Source: Pelargonium tetragonum (Eukaryota > Streptophyta > Magnoliopsida > Geraniales > Geraniaceae). From it: a stretch of 64,000 bases of DNA. Within the stretch, counting starts at the first letter, position 1. Each line of letters opens with the position of its first letter. The DNA lies in the NCBI GenBank assembly GCA_036897445.1, contig JAYMTL010000089.1, positions 1 to 64,000 of the forward strand. The letters are read 5' to 3'. Under the pieces are notes generated by a model. It saw only the letters and a list, made by a program, of their open reading frames with translations, did not search any database and was not told where the DNA came from. Both the position numbers and the translations under genes were made by a program. Of the stretch, positions 13,974-28,050 are shown piece after piece.

Positions 13974-16658
13974 AAAACTCAAATTCTATTTCTTTACTAT
14001 ACTGAAACTTATTACTCAAGCTTTATTTCTTTATACTCCCAAGCACCCCTAACATATTTCTTATTATCTGGAAAACCCATAAACCTAGGAAATTTTTTAA
14101 GAAGGTTTCTCTTTTTTACCGAAACTAACCCCTAGCTCTTAGCTCTAGCCTTAAGTTTAGCTTCAAAAAAGGGGCATAGGACTACCGCACTCTATATATT
14201 TTTCTTTTAATTCCGAATTAGGAGACCCAGAGTCGGAAAACCCTATCTTATAGAGAATGGGTAGGCTTTTTTTACTTATTTTAGATTAGAAAGGGGTGCC
14301 CGTCCCTTAGGAAACTGACTAATATAAAAAGAGGATTTTATGTAGTGTGTATGGAGAACAAGAAGATATAGCTCTCATTTGCATAAAGCGGGTCCATAAG
14401 GAATGCTTTTCAAGGAAGCTAAACATAATCCTCTACAAATTCTCTTGTAAAGCCTTACCATTTGCGAGTCTTGGAATTCATATACGTAACCCCCTTTTAT
14501 ACAAAGCGGAACCCAAGTTGAAGGCAGTCTTAGAATTGAGAACGCGAAGGGTTTTCTATACTAAACTACAAGTTATAACACAAGAGTAACCGGAATTCTT
14601 GGGGGATGGGCATATAAAGTAGGCAAGGCAATAACAGGCTTTGGCAAGAGTAGGCCTTAAACTTGCAATTTAAATTCGGTTGATCAGACAATAGTGGTTA
14701 AGGTTGTAGGTTTTAGAAAGAAATTTGAGGGCCATGAGCTTATGCCGGGTAATCCATGAATATATGACGTATAAATACAGGAGTCCTCTATATGCATAAG
14801 AGCTATAATTATAAATTGACTTCTCAGGTTATGGATATTTTCTAAGCGTTTTCGTATATGGTAAATTTGTCTTATTCCTAGAATCTATTCCCAGAGTATA
14901 AAATTTCTTTTCCTTTAACTTTTCTAAACGGAAAGGGTATATTTCTACAAGCAACTAGAGGGGAGGTTATAATATGTATACTGTCAAAAAAATGAACTTA
15001 AAACCCATAAAGCGGGTCCTTTTTGTAAGAGACTCTTGAATATTGAAGATATACTTTAAAAGCAGCGCCTGTTTACCCTAAAACATCTTAACTACTCTGG
15101 TTAGGATTACTCCGGTCTAGATTTTTAGAGTAGATAAAGAGTTTTATTATATTCACAGGAATAAAGGAGGGTTCCCTTTAGCTTCTTGTATTAAAGATAA
15201 GGAAGACCTCTCTGAGTAGTTTAGGATTTACACCCCTCTTCTAGGAGGACTCCCCATTAAACCTGTTAAAAGGATCCTTATACTGTAGGGAATGCTTTCT
15301 ATAATATCTGTATAGTTATTTTTTAACAAAGAGTTAGACACTCTAAAAAAAGAGAAGGCTACTGCTATATCGGTCTAAGTTCCGAATCTAGGAGACCCTT
15401 CTATTCTAAGTAAACCGCGAAATCCAATTTATTCTGTATCAGGATCCCCTTGCGCATCCCTGTACGGGTTTTGTTCCTTGAAATTTGAATCCGAAAAAGA
15501 CTAATACAACCTCTCAGTAATAAGAACAAGGTAGTTTCCTCTAAAGACCCAAAAAGGGGTTATGAATAAAGTGTAAGCGAAGGGCTATCCTTGTACAAAA
15601 AGTATAAAAAGCGGGGTTAATTCAAAAACAAAGTATTCTCTATATCCTTAATGAAGTATTACCTGCAAGAATCGTTAGTACAAAAGACGCGGAGTCCTTT
15701 TGGGGCGAGAATCTTTTGCTTTTTATTGATTAAACTAGTCTAAAACACTTACTGGATATATGTCCTAACTAAACTTCTGTTATATTTAGTAAATTCACCT
15801 CATAGAGAACTCTATATGTAATTCCTTACAGTAAGAAAGAATAACTTTATACAAGCACTCGTTCTTTGTCATAGACTCTACATATTAGTCTACTTCAAGC
15901 AAGGGTCTCCCTGAAAGATAAATGAAAGTCAAAATAGATAGCAGCTGCCCCAGGTTGATAACCTTTCCGCGTTAAAACGAAAACCTCGAATGAAAATAGA
16001 CATGAGTTCAAGTCTTGTGAGCCCTGTAAGGAATCCTTTTTAAGAATAGAATATTAGAACACTAAAGCAGAGGATATATGTTTTCTAACCGGTATTCCCT
16101 TTTCCGGGTTTCCAATTCCTAAAGTAAAGGTAGCACTTCATCTTCTTCATCTGGGATGTTCCTAAGGGAGTTAGCTTAGCTAGAATTGCGCGGGGAAAGT
16201 AAGTCATTATAGTGTACAGTATTTCAATGAGGTCTTTTCGCACTCGTAAATTCCTAACCGGAACAAGAGAAATATGAAATTTAAGGTGTACCCTACTCTC
16301 GTTTTTCAGTTAATCTATATAGAAGAAAAGAATACGTACAATCCCATTTATTTAGCCAAGGGAAGTGCTTACAATGGGATACTAGACCGGTTAGTGAGCT
16401 GGTCTTTCCTTTCAAAAAATAGGGATATAAGTAATAGAACTACTTGATAAGCTGCTTATTAAACCTTTATTAATATAAAATGAATAGAGCTTCTTAACTC
16501 CGGGTTAAGCTCCTTCTTTCCCCAACTATCCAGTCGCATTAGGAGATACTTTAAGCTTTATGTTCTACAAACTTCGATTTAAATTTGTAGGAACGATAAC
16601 CAGCGCCAAGCTATTTATGATTTATGTAAGGCCCTTTCCGTGCGAGGATCCGGTTTTT

Positions 16659-16679
16659 ATATTATACATATTATACATA
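16659..16679. repeat. 9-base tandem repeat, about 2.3 copies
   Basis: TATTATACA is repeated exactly in tandem with a partial third copy. It is a short slippage-type duplication just upstream of a tRNA-like stretch. Confidence 0.8.
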
Positions 16680-16685
16680 CGGAAT

Positions 16686-16757
16686 AGAAATGACCGGGAC
16701 TTGAACCTATGATCGCAAGCCTAAACAACGATTTAGCAACTACTGATCTAGACTACT
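16686..16757 (-). other. tRNA-like sequence, minus strand (weak)
   Basis: Read on the minus strand, TAGATCAGTAGTTGC resembles an A-box/D-arm. GGTTCAAGTC is a B-box match about 43 bases further on, and the total length is close to canonical. Three of four D-stem pairs form. Two T-stem pairs next to the loop and one G-U pair form. A further mismatch (A opposite C) is what a G-to-A change would leave. The acceptor ends do not pair, and the anticodon arm cannot be placed in a standard register. It could be a decayed tRNA or tRNA-derived SINE head, or it could be chance. Confidence 0.25.
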
Positions 16758-19700
16758 TATGAATTTCAGGTCTCAATAGTATATCATATAATAAAGTAAG
16801 CAAGCATAATTCTAGAGTTCTTTCTCTAAAAGAATATTAAAATAGGATAAAGAAAATCCTTAGTACTTTTTCCGGGTACGCTTGCTTTTTGACACTGCCC
16901 ATAAAGGATACGGTTTATAACCCCACTTTCTTATCTTATATGGCACAAGGCTAGGTCCAGGGTATTCCTGGGACTTAAATCAAATAAAAAGTCAAAGTGC
17001 TTATAATTCCAGGAGTCGTCTATTTGCTTACTACACTTAATCGAGCCTACCCCTTGAATTTGTTCTTCACCACTACTAAGGGCGCATATAAAAAGGACAA
17101 AACTTAAGCGTGCTTTTTTATTTACAAAGGTATATAGAGGGTCTATAATCTATTAGAAGCTGTTAATAAAGGGAAGCCCTTGGGATTTTTCTTTCTTTAG
17201 TATAAGCCCTATTCTTGTAGGGCTAGGACTCTATAACCGCCCCATCAAAATAAAAAGAAAGAAAAAAGTACAATTGGGGGAGAGTCCTTTATATGACACA
17301 GCTTAAATAGAAGCTTGTTTTTCAATAGAGAATGAAATCGCAAATTAGTTTTTTCTTTTTGGTTACTCCATTTTCATAGTAGATACGCTAAGTTTATTTA
17401 CAACGGCTAGAATAAGGGGCCCATAACTATGCAAACGCAGCGAGCGACTCATTAGTAGTACCAGGAAAGCTGCCAAAGCTCGTACTTATTGCTGCAGGAT
17501 CCCCGAAAAAGGCTAAAGGAAGGAAAAAGTCTCATTTTGTAAACTCTAAAAAACTCATATTATATTCAAGCGATTCAAAACAAAGATTGTAGTTTATAGT
17601 TACCTTAAAATCCACTGACTTGGTGGGTCCCTTTGGCCATCACCCGGATACGCTGGGGGGCTCAAGATAATATGGAACGCAGTTATCTCTTTACAAGGGA
17701 AGCTTTTTCCGTTCTTTTAGAGACGAGTACTCTTCAACCCCTTTTAGTTACCCAACAAGAGTGAGACTTCTACAAGTAAGATTGAGCTTTTGACTTTCCT
17801 AAGCTAATATACTTATCACAGTAGACTTAACAAAACCTATCCTGAGATATTGCTTGGCCTAGGCATTCTTGAAATAAAGTGCCCTTTCATTATCCTAATT
17901 TAGTGGAAAGAGCTCTTTAAGGCGAAATCCCTTTTTGTGCTTGGTAAGATTCTGTTAATTTGTTTCCTGTCTTGAGCCTGCTAGTCTCATTTTTTACGTG
18001 ATAGAACTTCTTAGTGCTCCTTTTCTAAACCTATTTCCAGATTATGGCTTTGGCTTATTTATTTGTGAGTATTACTAAAAAGTCTTGTCTTTCAATGGAG
18101 AACTTATTTATAACAAGTTAAGGTACCGTGAGTATACTTCCTTACGAAAGTCCTTTATAAGTGATTTCTTTACGGATTCTTTATAATATAATAATATATA
18201 CGCGTGCTCTAGTATAAAGGGTCAAGTATTTCTTCGCGCTATGCTTTAACTTACTCCCCCTCGCGTAGCTGCGTTTATTTTATAAAGGTAAATAATAGCT
18301 TTAGTTCTTAATCCTAGTTAGTAAATTTGAATTAAGGTGTAAACAAAACTTCGTGGAATTTCATAAAAATAAGTTAGCATATACAAAAAATCGTTTCACA
18401 TAGTATTTAAAATCTCTAAGGGCTCTCTTTGTCAGTATTTTACCTGTACCTTTTCTAATCTAATTGCAAGCCATTCTTAAAAATCAGGAGCTTGTGAATC
18501 CCGCGCTGGCTCAAACTTTATTTAAATCACTTATAGATATAGAGGAAACCTTCAAAAAAGGGCTGCCAAACGGGTTTCACTAGTCATTTTGATTAGCTTT
18601 CTCTTCTCAAGTCGCAAACTAAAGGGTATTCTTTTTTGTTTAGCTAGTGAGTAAAAACTTCTGCGCTAAAGCTTGTAAATTAAATAAGAATTGAGGAGCT
18701 GCGGCATATTAACAAAACAAGGGTATTCCAACCAAAGCCCCTATTCTTTTATTCAAACAAATTCTACCACCAATTTGTGAGTAGATGCTGCGTGTGTGTC
18801 CTTAGCTCTACTTTTGCTTTTAAAAAGGAAAGACCCTTTTTTAATTACTCTATAGAGAAAGGGAGCCCTGCTATCTGTGGGCTTCCTTGTTTGAAAAACT
18901 CGGTGTGTTGCTGGCTATAACCCGATACCCCTGTTTTTTATATTTTATACATGAATAGCCCCGGCCTAGGTATGCGGGAAGTTGGCGGTCTAGCTGTCAA
19001 ATCTTAGCAACGAGCCCTGTATAAAGTACGACATCTCAAGAAAAGGATAATCAGTGTACGAGTAAAAGTTTTCATTGAGTATCCGCCCAAGAAAACCTGG
19101 GCATAGAATTTGTAGGATAACTTCCTTTATAAAGTCGAGATCGAGTAATTAAAGAATCTTCTTCAACGTGGTAAATTACTTATCAAACAATCCAAATATC
19201 ATAGGCTCCAAATCTTGGAATTCTACTTCTGAAAAGTGCGGGGATCCCTTACGGACAAAAAAGCTACAAACTTGACTCTGGTTATACGCGCTACAACTTT
19301 ATTTAATTTAGTGCTTTAACAGGGTAGAAAATCTCTTAATATAGAAGATTCAAAGAATGGGCAGTAGTTACAATGTATAACACAAAAACCCCTTAACCGA
19401 GGTATCCATTCTAATCTTTTTACAAAAAAGTAGCGCTTTAGCAGATAATGAAAGAGCCCACTTTCATTTTTATGTATTAAAAATTCCTAATTAGCAAGTA
19501 AATTCAATCGAGAAGCTTGTCCCATATATTCCGCAAGAACTACATCTGGGACAATTCCTGTATTTAAACTTTTTATTAGTCATATATTGATAGGTTTAAT
19601 GGAAAAGCAACCTATATGAATAAAGAGGCTCAATCAATCAATTACGAGGATCCAAATGTCACGCAATAAAGATACTAGAAATACTTAATATAGAGAAACT

Positions 19701-22700
19701 CGCTTGATACCAGAGCACAATTTTTATACCACTTACTTTTATAATAGGAGTTAGCCCCTTAAGTTAAGTACTTGTGATTAGTTGGAAAACACTTAGTATA
19801 GGCGAGAAGGGGTTGGTGGCTTAGAAATGTGGGAGCTCTCCCCCTTTGTAATGCAGCACAGTTTGGGAAGGTAATAGAGACATATACAGCCTTAGGCGGA
19901 GATATTTGCTCCCTTTTTTATAAACGTGTAAAAGAGGTTTTCTTTCAAATTTATACCGGGCTTTAAAGAATTTACTATATGGCCTTGCCCAAAGTAGATC
20001 TGTTGTGAATTCGTAACTTAGATCTGGTTTCTATAAAGCGGTATTTTAGCGGCTGATACTAAATCATACGGGAATCCCTGGGATACCGATGATGGAAAAC
20101 TCTATATTAGACTCTTAACTCATGTCAAAAGCTGTGTCGTACAAAAATCAAAGTCTTGTCCTAAAAAGAGGGCCTCTTGTCAAGGCAGGCAAAATCTATA
20201 ATTCTACCTATTTACTTACTATAATAGCATCAAAAAGTAAGTTCCAAGGGATACATTTCAACACCTATAACTCTCTATGGATAAGAGCTTCTCTTGCAAA
20301 TAATGAAACAAAAATCTACGCCTCTAAAAGGGAGACTCATATCTAAAATCAAACTTTACCTATTTTTTAGTGTAGCAAGTGGAAGTCGAGTAAGAATTAG
20401 ACAAGGGTACGTGCTCTTATACTTTCTAAAAGGTTGACCTGGCTCCTAAGCTTTACAATCCTTGTTATACTCCCCGGGTATCCGGTTCAGGTTTCAAAAA
20501 AATCCCACCACTACAAAGCCATAATTTTTGAATTTACTATTCGATACTAAAGAGCCCTACAAAACCTTGTTAAAACTGTGGGTAATGAGAAAAAGAAGTT
20601 CTTCTTCAATAGTAGTATCCTTATACATATGAAGTTATAACCCTGAATTGAAAAGAAAGAAAAAGGCCCTAGAAAAGTTTAGTAATAAATACAATTAGTA
20701 GGTAGCTAACTGTGAAAGATTGATGAAGTGTGATAGTCCAAGTGCAAAGAGAACCCCTATAATTTTAGAGTACTCAAAGTCCAGAAAGCTCTCAGTTCAA
20801 GTGTATACCCATAATAGGTGCTTTCCCGCTACAGTAAAAAAATCATTCTATTTTCTTTTTATTATGAAGGAAACCTATCGTTAAGTCATTTTATATAGTT
20901 TTCGCAATCAAAACAAAAGGAGTCCTTATACTGTTCAAATACTTCAAGATTCCTTTTAAAGGAGGTATCTTTACCTCAGGCATCCGAAGAAGTCTAAGCT
21001 AATACAAAATTTTCATTAGGTCGTCCAGATTAGAATCTTACTTGACAAAGTTGTTGAGTTAATCCAGGTTAATCAAATAGAAAGCAGGACTCCTTACCCG
21101 AGTTACATTTTAATACTGCAATCGAAACTTTACACCCTTTATTAGAAGTTCGACCCTACAAAAGACTTAATTTCAAATGGATTGCCTCAAATATTAAAAA
21201 CTAAGTTTAACAGGGGAACCCACTTAGGGTTGCATATTCTCTTGTTACTACATATACATAAATGTAAATTCTTGCTCGCTGGGAAACAAAAATTTCTGAT
21301 CTTGATAAACTACAACCGCCAAAGAGAAAAGCATTGCCTTAACTAGCTGCAATCTACCAAATTCTTCGAATAAGTTCCATCTTTTTCTCTTGTCTTACAA
21401 GTTTATTTGATCCTGAGCAAAACTTATCACCCTACTCTAGAGGTACTACAAACGAGATTAACCCTTAAGACAGCCCGCGGCTTTTATAATAATTTAATAA
21501 AGGGAATCTCTAGAAATTGCTAATTCAAGGGTTTTTTTCTTTCAATGGGAGCGGCTAATGAAATTGACTCAAGAACCCCTAGAAGAAATCGCCTACCTAG
21601 GGAGACTCGTAAGTTTCCAAAGGAGAAAGAAGCAGAAAAGGGCTTTTATCTTGCTACGATATACCTAATTAGGTAAAAAACAGGGTTTCCTCAACAGGAT
21701 ACATGCATAATCTTAGTGTTTTTTCCTATTTGCACGCATCCGGTCCTTTTTATTAAAGTGAATCCTATCCAAGGTATATGGACACGTGCTAATTTTACAT
21801 AGTGCAGCATCAAATTTCTTCAATATAAATGCAGGGAAATATCTCCTCCGGGAACTCCTATCACAAAGCTAATAAAAAATCAAACTAAGACCTTTACTAT
21901 TATACTTCAATATAACAAAGTTTGCGCTATTTTTGGCCTATCCAGTTGACAAGGCATAGACTTCCTCTTTCCCTAAAATGTTAGTTAAATTTGCCAGATC
22001 GGGGGCTTTTTAGATAAAAATGAGTGCCGTAAACTGCGTATTACTCTAATTTTGTAGGAGGGACTCCACTAGCGAAAGCAAGTATTTCGACAATCAAATA
22101 GAAGTAGAAAGAATCTCACGAGAACCTATTTATAAATTAGAGAGTATTTATAGGTAGACACAAGGATTGGCTTCTGAACTTATTCGGAGAATATCGAGCT
22201 AAGGATTTCTTTTGTTTGAGGGATTTAAAGGTAGTAACTCTGCATGCTAAGCAAAGCGCGAATATCTTTACTTATAAATGAAATCCAATACTTTTTTCTA
22301 TCAAAGGAAGCTCACTAATAATTTTAATAATTTTGAGTAAAAACATTTTATATTGATTTAACAACTCAAATTACAGTTTCACTTACAAGTTTAAATAAGT
22401 TTTCAACAATTAAAAAGTACTCTACGAGAGCCCTTGCTCGTTAATGAATAGATTTTCCAAGCTAACGCATTACATTTTATAACTTTTTGAGTATTAAGAT
22501 AGTACTAAAAGGGGTTTTTCCGTAACAACACGAGGAAGTTTTCTCTATGAATAACCCTTTCTTAAACGGCATATGCATAAGAATTCCTGTCAAATGCTAG
22601 CGAAACTCTCTACCAATAAGGACTCCTTTTTGCGCAAACTAAGGGCAAGTTTCTTACAATAACCTAATTTGAGGAAAACCCTTTAAAAGCTTAAAAATCT

Positions 22701-23949
22701 TAGGGTACTCTTGTATACTTTCTACATTCTGAGAACTTCGGGTTTTCCCTATATAAATAAACTACAATCAGCTACCAGGGCTCTTCACCTTTTTCAAATA
22801 AAGGACCCATACCATAATAGATAGTTTAAAATTGACCTTTTGACTACTATAATATAAAGAGACCCGAAAGGAACCTTAAAAAATCAAAAGATTCTCATTA
22901 CTAATGAATATTAAACGGATTCGCAAATCAGGGTTTATATACTCGTGATTCTTCTTTGGGGCGACCTGCGTCGAGGATTAAAAAAAACATATTCTGAGAA
23001 TCAAAGTATAAGTGGGCGCCCTGTGTAGTTATAAGCAAGATATAATAAGAGGAGAATGAGAGTTTATAAAAAGTAAGTAAAGCTAAGAATTGCAGCCTAT
23101 AAGGGATAATTTTCAAATATAAAAAAGGTATCCAATAAATCGTGGATTTTTTAGTGTTTTCTCAAGGTTGAGCAGGGTCTTTCCTTTTTGGAACCCGGTT
23201 TCAAGATGTTGTCTAGTTTTTTTAGATAAAAGTTCCATCCCAATATATAAATGTAAACAATGCTTTATAGCCGATTAAAATACTTGCAAACTTTTTAGAG
23301 AATTCCAAGGGGTTGCCTTAAACTCAAGGTAAAGAGAAAACGACTTTGTCTATAAAAGGGAAAGATAAAAAACTATACTCAGCTTTGCCTAAGTAGGAAT
23401 TGAATTAGCCCACATAAGTCATCCTAAGGAATTTCTAAAAAAGGAATACCTAACCGGAAACCCCTTGACTTTATTTAATTTATAAGGAGACCGCCCGAAA
23501 AAACTATAGCATTGTATCTTCAAGGAATAGGTAAAACCTTTAATCCAGCGATAACAAGTTAAAGAATTAGCATTTTGCTGATATAAAGTATTAAATAAAA
23601 AAACATGAATTTAAGCAGAACGCAGTCTATACTTGCAGCCCTCCGGCTGCTAGAGTTACCTTAGTTTTTGATTACCGCTATCAGCTTTATATGTAAAAAC
23701 TCAAACTCAAGAAAAAGGGCTCTTATAGGAACACTATGATAATAGAAGCGGGTGCTGGGAAGAAAAGGGAATACCCTAAAAGAAAAGAATACATATAGAA
23801 AAACCTTACCTTGTTGACACATTTGCACTCTTGAAAGATTGAACCTTGATTTTAGAATTACTTTGAGTTACATAACATATCTGGATCAAAAATTTTTTAT
23901 AAAGCACTACCCGGCTAAAGTTCTAACAGTATACCGGGATAAAAGGACT

Positions 23950-23971
23950 AAACAAATAGGAAACAAATAGG
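23950..23971. repeat. Exact 2 x 11-base tandem duplication
   Basis: AAACAAATAGG occurs twice head to tail with no mismatch. It is a short slippage-type duplication in otherwise unique sequence. Confidence 0.85.
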
Positions 23972-24976
23972 AAAAAGCAAGCTTCCCTCCAAAAATTTCT
24001 AAAAGAAGCGGAAACTTCTTCAAGGACCTTGTGAAATCTATAGCAAGACTAATAGCAAGAGTCGATAAGGAGTAAATTTTGTTCTAGGGCGGAAACCTGT
24101 TTTGCGGACCCAAATAAGGCCTCTTGTGACAGTAACTACTTTCTGAAACCTCTTTCGAGTAATTGGGCCTTGAATCCATGCTGTGTGCTCCAAAAATTCT
24201 AATTTTACTGCTGGATTTTCGTACCCTTACCTTAGGATATAAATACACTAAGGAGAATCGTAACTCTTAAAAAGTGCAAAGTTCCCGGTCCTACTCGCGG
24301 GGTAAAACTGGAACTCTATATCAATATCAAGAATCACACACCCTCGAAAAAGAGCTAAACTTATGCTGCGCAACTCCCCCCGGTAAGCGCTTAGTTCTTA
24401 TGGCATAATCCTAATTTGTTTTCTTAAAGGAAGCTCTTTGAAAAGAAAAGATAAAGCTTTAGATACAAAAATGAAGGCATTTTTGTCGCTTGTGTACTTA
24501 GAGGTGTTCGGCAGTCTAGACGGATAAACGTTAAAAATTTCTGTTTCTTGCCTATTTTTAGAATCATAAAATTGAAAGCTTTAAGCCTTGTTGTAACAGA
24601 ATGACGAAAGATATCACACAATTATTTATTAAATATATAGTAATTCCTTGTAAATTAAGTTTTGTTTTGAAAAAGACTGAAAATATGAAAAGCAAGACTT
24701 GCCTTGGGACGCTTCAATTTTATTTAGCAACTTTCTCAAGTTTTGAGACAGCTACTTTCCTAGTGTAGGGCCTTGGTTTAGAAGTGGGCTATAGGGTAAA
24801 TCCTCAACAGGTTTTACTGCAAAGCAACGTTTAATATGCTTATTAAGTTGCACTTCAGAGTCAATCAAGCCAAACCAAGACTATTCCCCCAATTCCTGTA
24901 TTAACGTAATTCGATCCGAACTCCTTCCAAAAAGTCTAGTACTCTGGGGCCCCCGTTTACTATAACTCATCCTTGG

Positions 24977-25004
24977 GTTATCCTTATCAAGGAATAAGGA
25001 TAAC
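24977..25004. repeat. 10-bp perfect hairpin followed by an A run
   Basis: GTTATCCTTA at 24977-24986 is the exact reverse complement of TAAGGATAAC at 24995-25004, with an 8-base loop. A run of seven A follows on the plus strand. The shape resembles a terminator seen from one side, but with no gene nearby I do not assign a function. Confidence 0.5.
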
Positions 25005-25300
25005 AAAAAAATGAAAAAGTACCAAAGTTTATATAAATTCTTTCATTTAACAAGTTTTACGCGTCCCATATTAAGGCTTTTTTAGAAGAAAACTCAAAGT
25101 AAGAAAATCAAAAGCACCCTATAGCTTATCCGTAGTTATATATATAAGAAATTCGTAAATTTGTAGATAACACCGCTTTTAGAACCACTTAGACTACAAT
25201 CCCGACTTCGCAAAAGTAGGAGATTCCTGTACATAATATTTCAAATCTGGCTAGCAAAAGCAACTAGATACGCGACTTGTAAAATGACTCTGCGAACTTC

Positions 25301-25312
25301 TATATATATATA
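25301..25312. repeat. (TA)6 microsatellite
   Basis: This is a short run of TA dinucleotides, one of several in the window. Confidence 0.7.
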
Positions 25313-27400
25313 GGAAAAGGCTTGGTTCTGTACTGGCGAAAAGAATGGACTTTCCTACAATACCTTATGCGTACAGGGCGGGACTTTTATCACAGGTATC
25401 CACTCTAGCACAATCGAAGCTTAAATACAGAGTATTGCGCAACTATAAACTTATACCTCTATCTGAAAAAGCATAGAGGATCATATGACACAACTAAGTG
25501 AAATAGTATTCTTAAAAGGGTCCCTCTTAACTAGCTGGCATTCTTTGTCACAAATCTACTCAACCTGTAACTAAAACTCAGGTTATGAAGACCCCTCTCT
25601 TTAGTGCTTAAAAGTGCTTATAGGGTCTTTCATTAGATTAAATCAAAACGAGGGCTCCTAAAAATTTCCGTAAGTTATACAAACTTGTCCTTAAGCAGGG
25701 GTTCCTTGTTTTTACGTATAAAATACTTCGAGTCTTTTTTAGATTTAGCAAAAAAAAGTTTTTAGTTAAACTTGAGCAGGGTGCGTTAGAAAATAAGGGC
25801 TCTTGTTCGTTTTTATATTTAGAGTATTTCGGGATAATAGAATGGAAATAATATCGAATTGATGAAGTGATTGGATCTTTGCTTGAGAAATAAGGGATTC
25901 CCTTACTGTGCTGCTTATTAGAATAAAGAAAAAGCCGTCGTATAGAGTTTATGAGAATGCCTTGGAAATTCCTTTTTAATCTTGATCCGAGCCTTCGGAC
26001 AAGAAGTAATCTTTAATACAAGACGTTCCTTTTTCTAAGCTAATTTTTAATCTCAGCGTAAGGCAATCTCCTAAAGCATTTCGAGAGCTTCCTGTCTTTA
26101 GTGGGAGAATCCTTTTATTTTAATAACTTTGACGAAAGGACAATCTTTTTGTAAATATATTAACTTTTAATAAAAAAGGATCCTCCAGCGAGCCCTTATC
26201 TTTAGTATTAGACTAAGTAATTTAGATAGCAGATAAAAGGGTTCTTCTGATACCTTTTTCCAGGCATTGGCCTTTATCTTTAATCTTTCTTTTACTTTGT
26301 TTCGGGTCCTGAAATTGAAGTTTTGGCTCTGTAAAAGTCTTCCATATCGCTTACCTCGGGATAATTTAATGACTCTTCAATTATTTTAGAATTACATTGA
26401 TCAATCGGTGTTTCAAAAAACCCCATAAATGTAGTATGAAACCGCGAGTTCCCTTTTAAAAACTGGGGAAAGTACAAACAGCTAACTACTGTTTTAGGAT
26501 TTGCCTACTAGTGTTAAATCGAGACTCAGTAAGTTTTCCTTTCGGACTTTTTATCAGATCAATACAATACAAAAGACCAAACAAAGGGCCGCACCTCTAA
26601 ATTCAAGTATCAGGATTACCAGACTAAGTCTATAACGAGCTCTTTTGCAGGATTAACAGGGGGTTACTCGCGGGTCCTGTTAGAAATTAGTTATGATCCG
26701 TAGCTTTACTTTTGTGTACCTTAAAGGGAATCCTTTGGCTATAAGTTTTTTATTCTGATGCCTATCTAGAGCTTGTCTATTATAAAGGGAAAATCCATAA
26801 GATTATCAAAAAGGATTCCTAATTCGGGTTGGCGGATTACTATTACTCAATTTACTTATCACTTTTAGTTATTAATTTCATACAAGGATCCCCTCATTAT
26901 ATAGGAAAAAATAGATGCTAGCAAGTTGTGTACTCCCGCTCCCTAAATTCTTTTGATTCCTCACCTCAAGCTTAATAAGGGTTATACAAAAAGTATTTAG
27001 TCTTTGAAAGTGTAAAGGCTGTTTAAAAAAAAATTTACATCAGGTAACTCAGGCCATAAATCTTAACATAGCAGAAGCAGAAAAAGACAAACGGGTGTAT
27101 TCCATATTTAAGAGTCTCCCCTTCCTTTTACTGGGTATTTTCTCCTTGTTACGCTACTCAAGCTTAGGTAACCTACAGTGTGGCTGCTAGTAATAAGTTT
27201 TTAATAATTCTAAATAGTTAAATCGCCTTTTCATTAATGAAGAGTTGTTACATTTCCCTCAAGGTATAACACGACAGTCTCCTACTTCAGGGGTTCTCAA
27301 GCTACTCTCATAGAAAGATATTTTACAACCTATTTTGATTAAAATTTCTGCTAAGATTCTGCAATTTTTTTTTAGTTTCTCTTTGGATACCATCCAGATT

Positions 27401-28050
27401 CGTAATTACTACTATTAATTTTTCTTATATCCCGTACCCCTCAATATTTAAGAGAGCTACTTCTAATTTGTCTAAGAACTTTTACGGGTATAGTATATCG
27501 ATCTTTACCGGGGACCTATTAGACTTTATCTTGCTTGGGATTTGGTGGATTTTATGGGAAATGATGGAGCACTATACCTGTCTTATTGAGACTTTTCCCT
27601 GTACTAAAAAGGGTGAGGTAAAAGGGGGTGCTACCAAATCCCAAAAGATAGCATAAAAGGACAAAAAAGGTATGCCGTGTAATTAGTACTAAGCAACAAA
27701 CCCCCTGGAACCCTTTGCGCACTCTTTCGATTTTCTTCAACGACTTCTAAATCTACAAATATACCCATACTTGCTTAACTAAGTCTCTATACAACTCCCT
27801 TCTATTTCTTATTATAAGGCAGCCTTACAAAAAACCATAACTAACTCTTAGTCTTTGTTTTTATTCCTCAGTAATAATCCTAAGCGAGCGAAACTCCTAA
27901 ACTTTCCTATAGCTTCACACGCTGTGCTTTACCAAACAACAAACTTTTAAAGCTTTCACTTTCCTATAATAACCGCCCTCCTAATTTCTAAAGAAACTCT
28001 TCTTGTTTTCCAACTTGAATTCTTTGTCTTAAAATCTTCCTTTCTATTTA
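27401..28050. other. Strand-skewed patch with a switch near 27680
   Basis: No gene is supported; two overlapping open frames of 62 codons on opposite strands (27468-27656 and 27552-27740) look like chance. The notable feature is base asymmetry. Over 27781-28020 I counted 62 C against 20 G on the plus strand (skew about -0.5). The preceding stretch, about 27480-27660, is visibly G-rich. Equal C and G are expected in bulk noncoding DNA, so this may mark the edge between two old insertions with opposite coding strands. Confidence 0.45.

Larger units (their letters stand above)
13974..27400. other. AT-rich gene-free background
   Basis: This continues the same texture, with no supported gene. GGATCC occurs at 15272, 15442, 16646, 17497, 19242 and 19648 and near 26178 and 26885. 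GGGCCC occurs near 17415 and 24948. Open frames of 60-80 codons (for example 14347-14589 and 20122-20346 on the plus strand) have no recognisable motif and no coding-like context. A weak minus-strand tRNA-like stretch lies at 16686-16757, a 9-base tandem repeat at 16659, an 11-base tandem duplication at 23950 and a hairpin at 24977. Otherwise I see nothing. Confidence 0.6.

Noticed and set aside
20100-21200. Apparent spacing of about 75-80 bases between G/C words, suggesting a degenerate satellite or tRNA array
   Set aside because: Spacings measured here and at 10000-11300 and 54540-55300 range from about 40 to 200, and adjacent units do not align.
24977-25004. Hairpin plus A run as a transcription terminator
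   Set aside because: There is no gene on either side for it to serve, and a 10-bp hairpin can occur by chance in 64 kb of AT-rich DNA.
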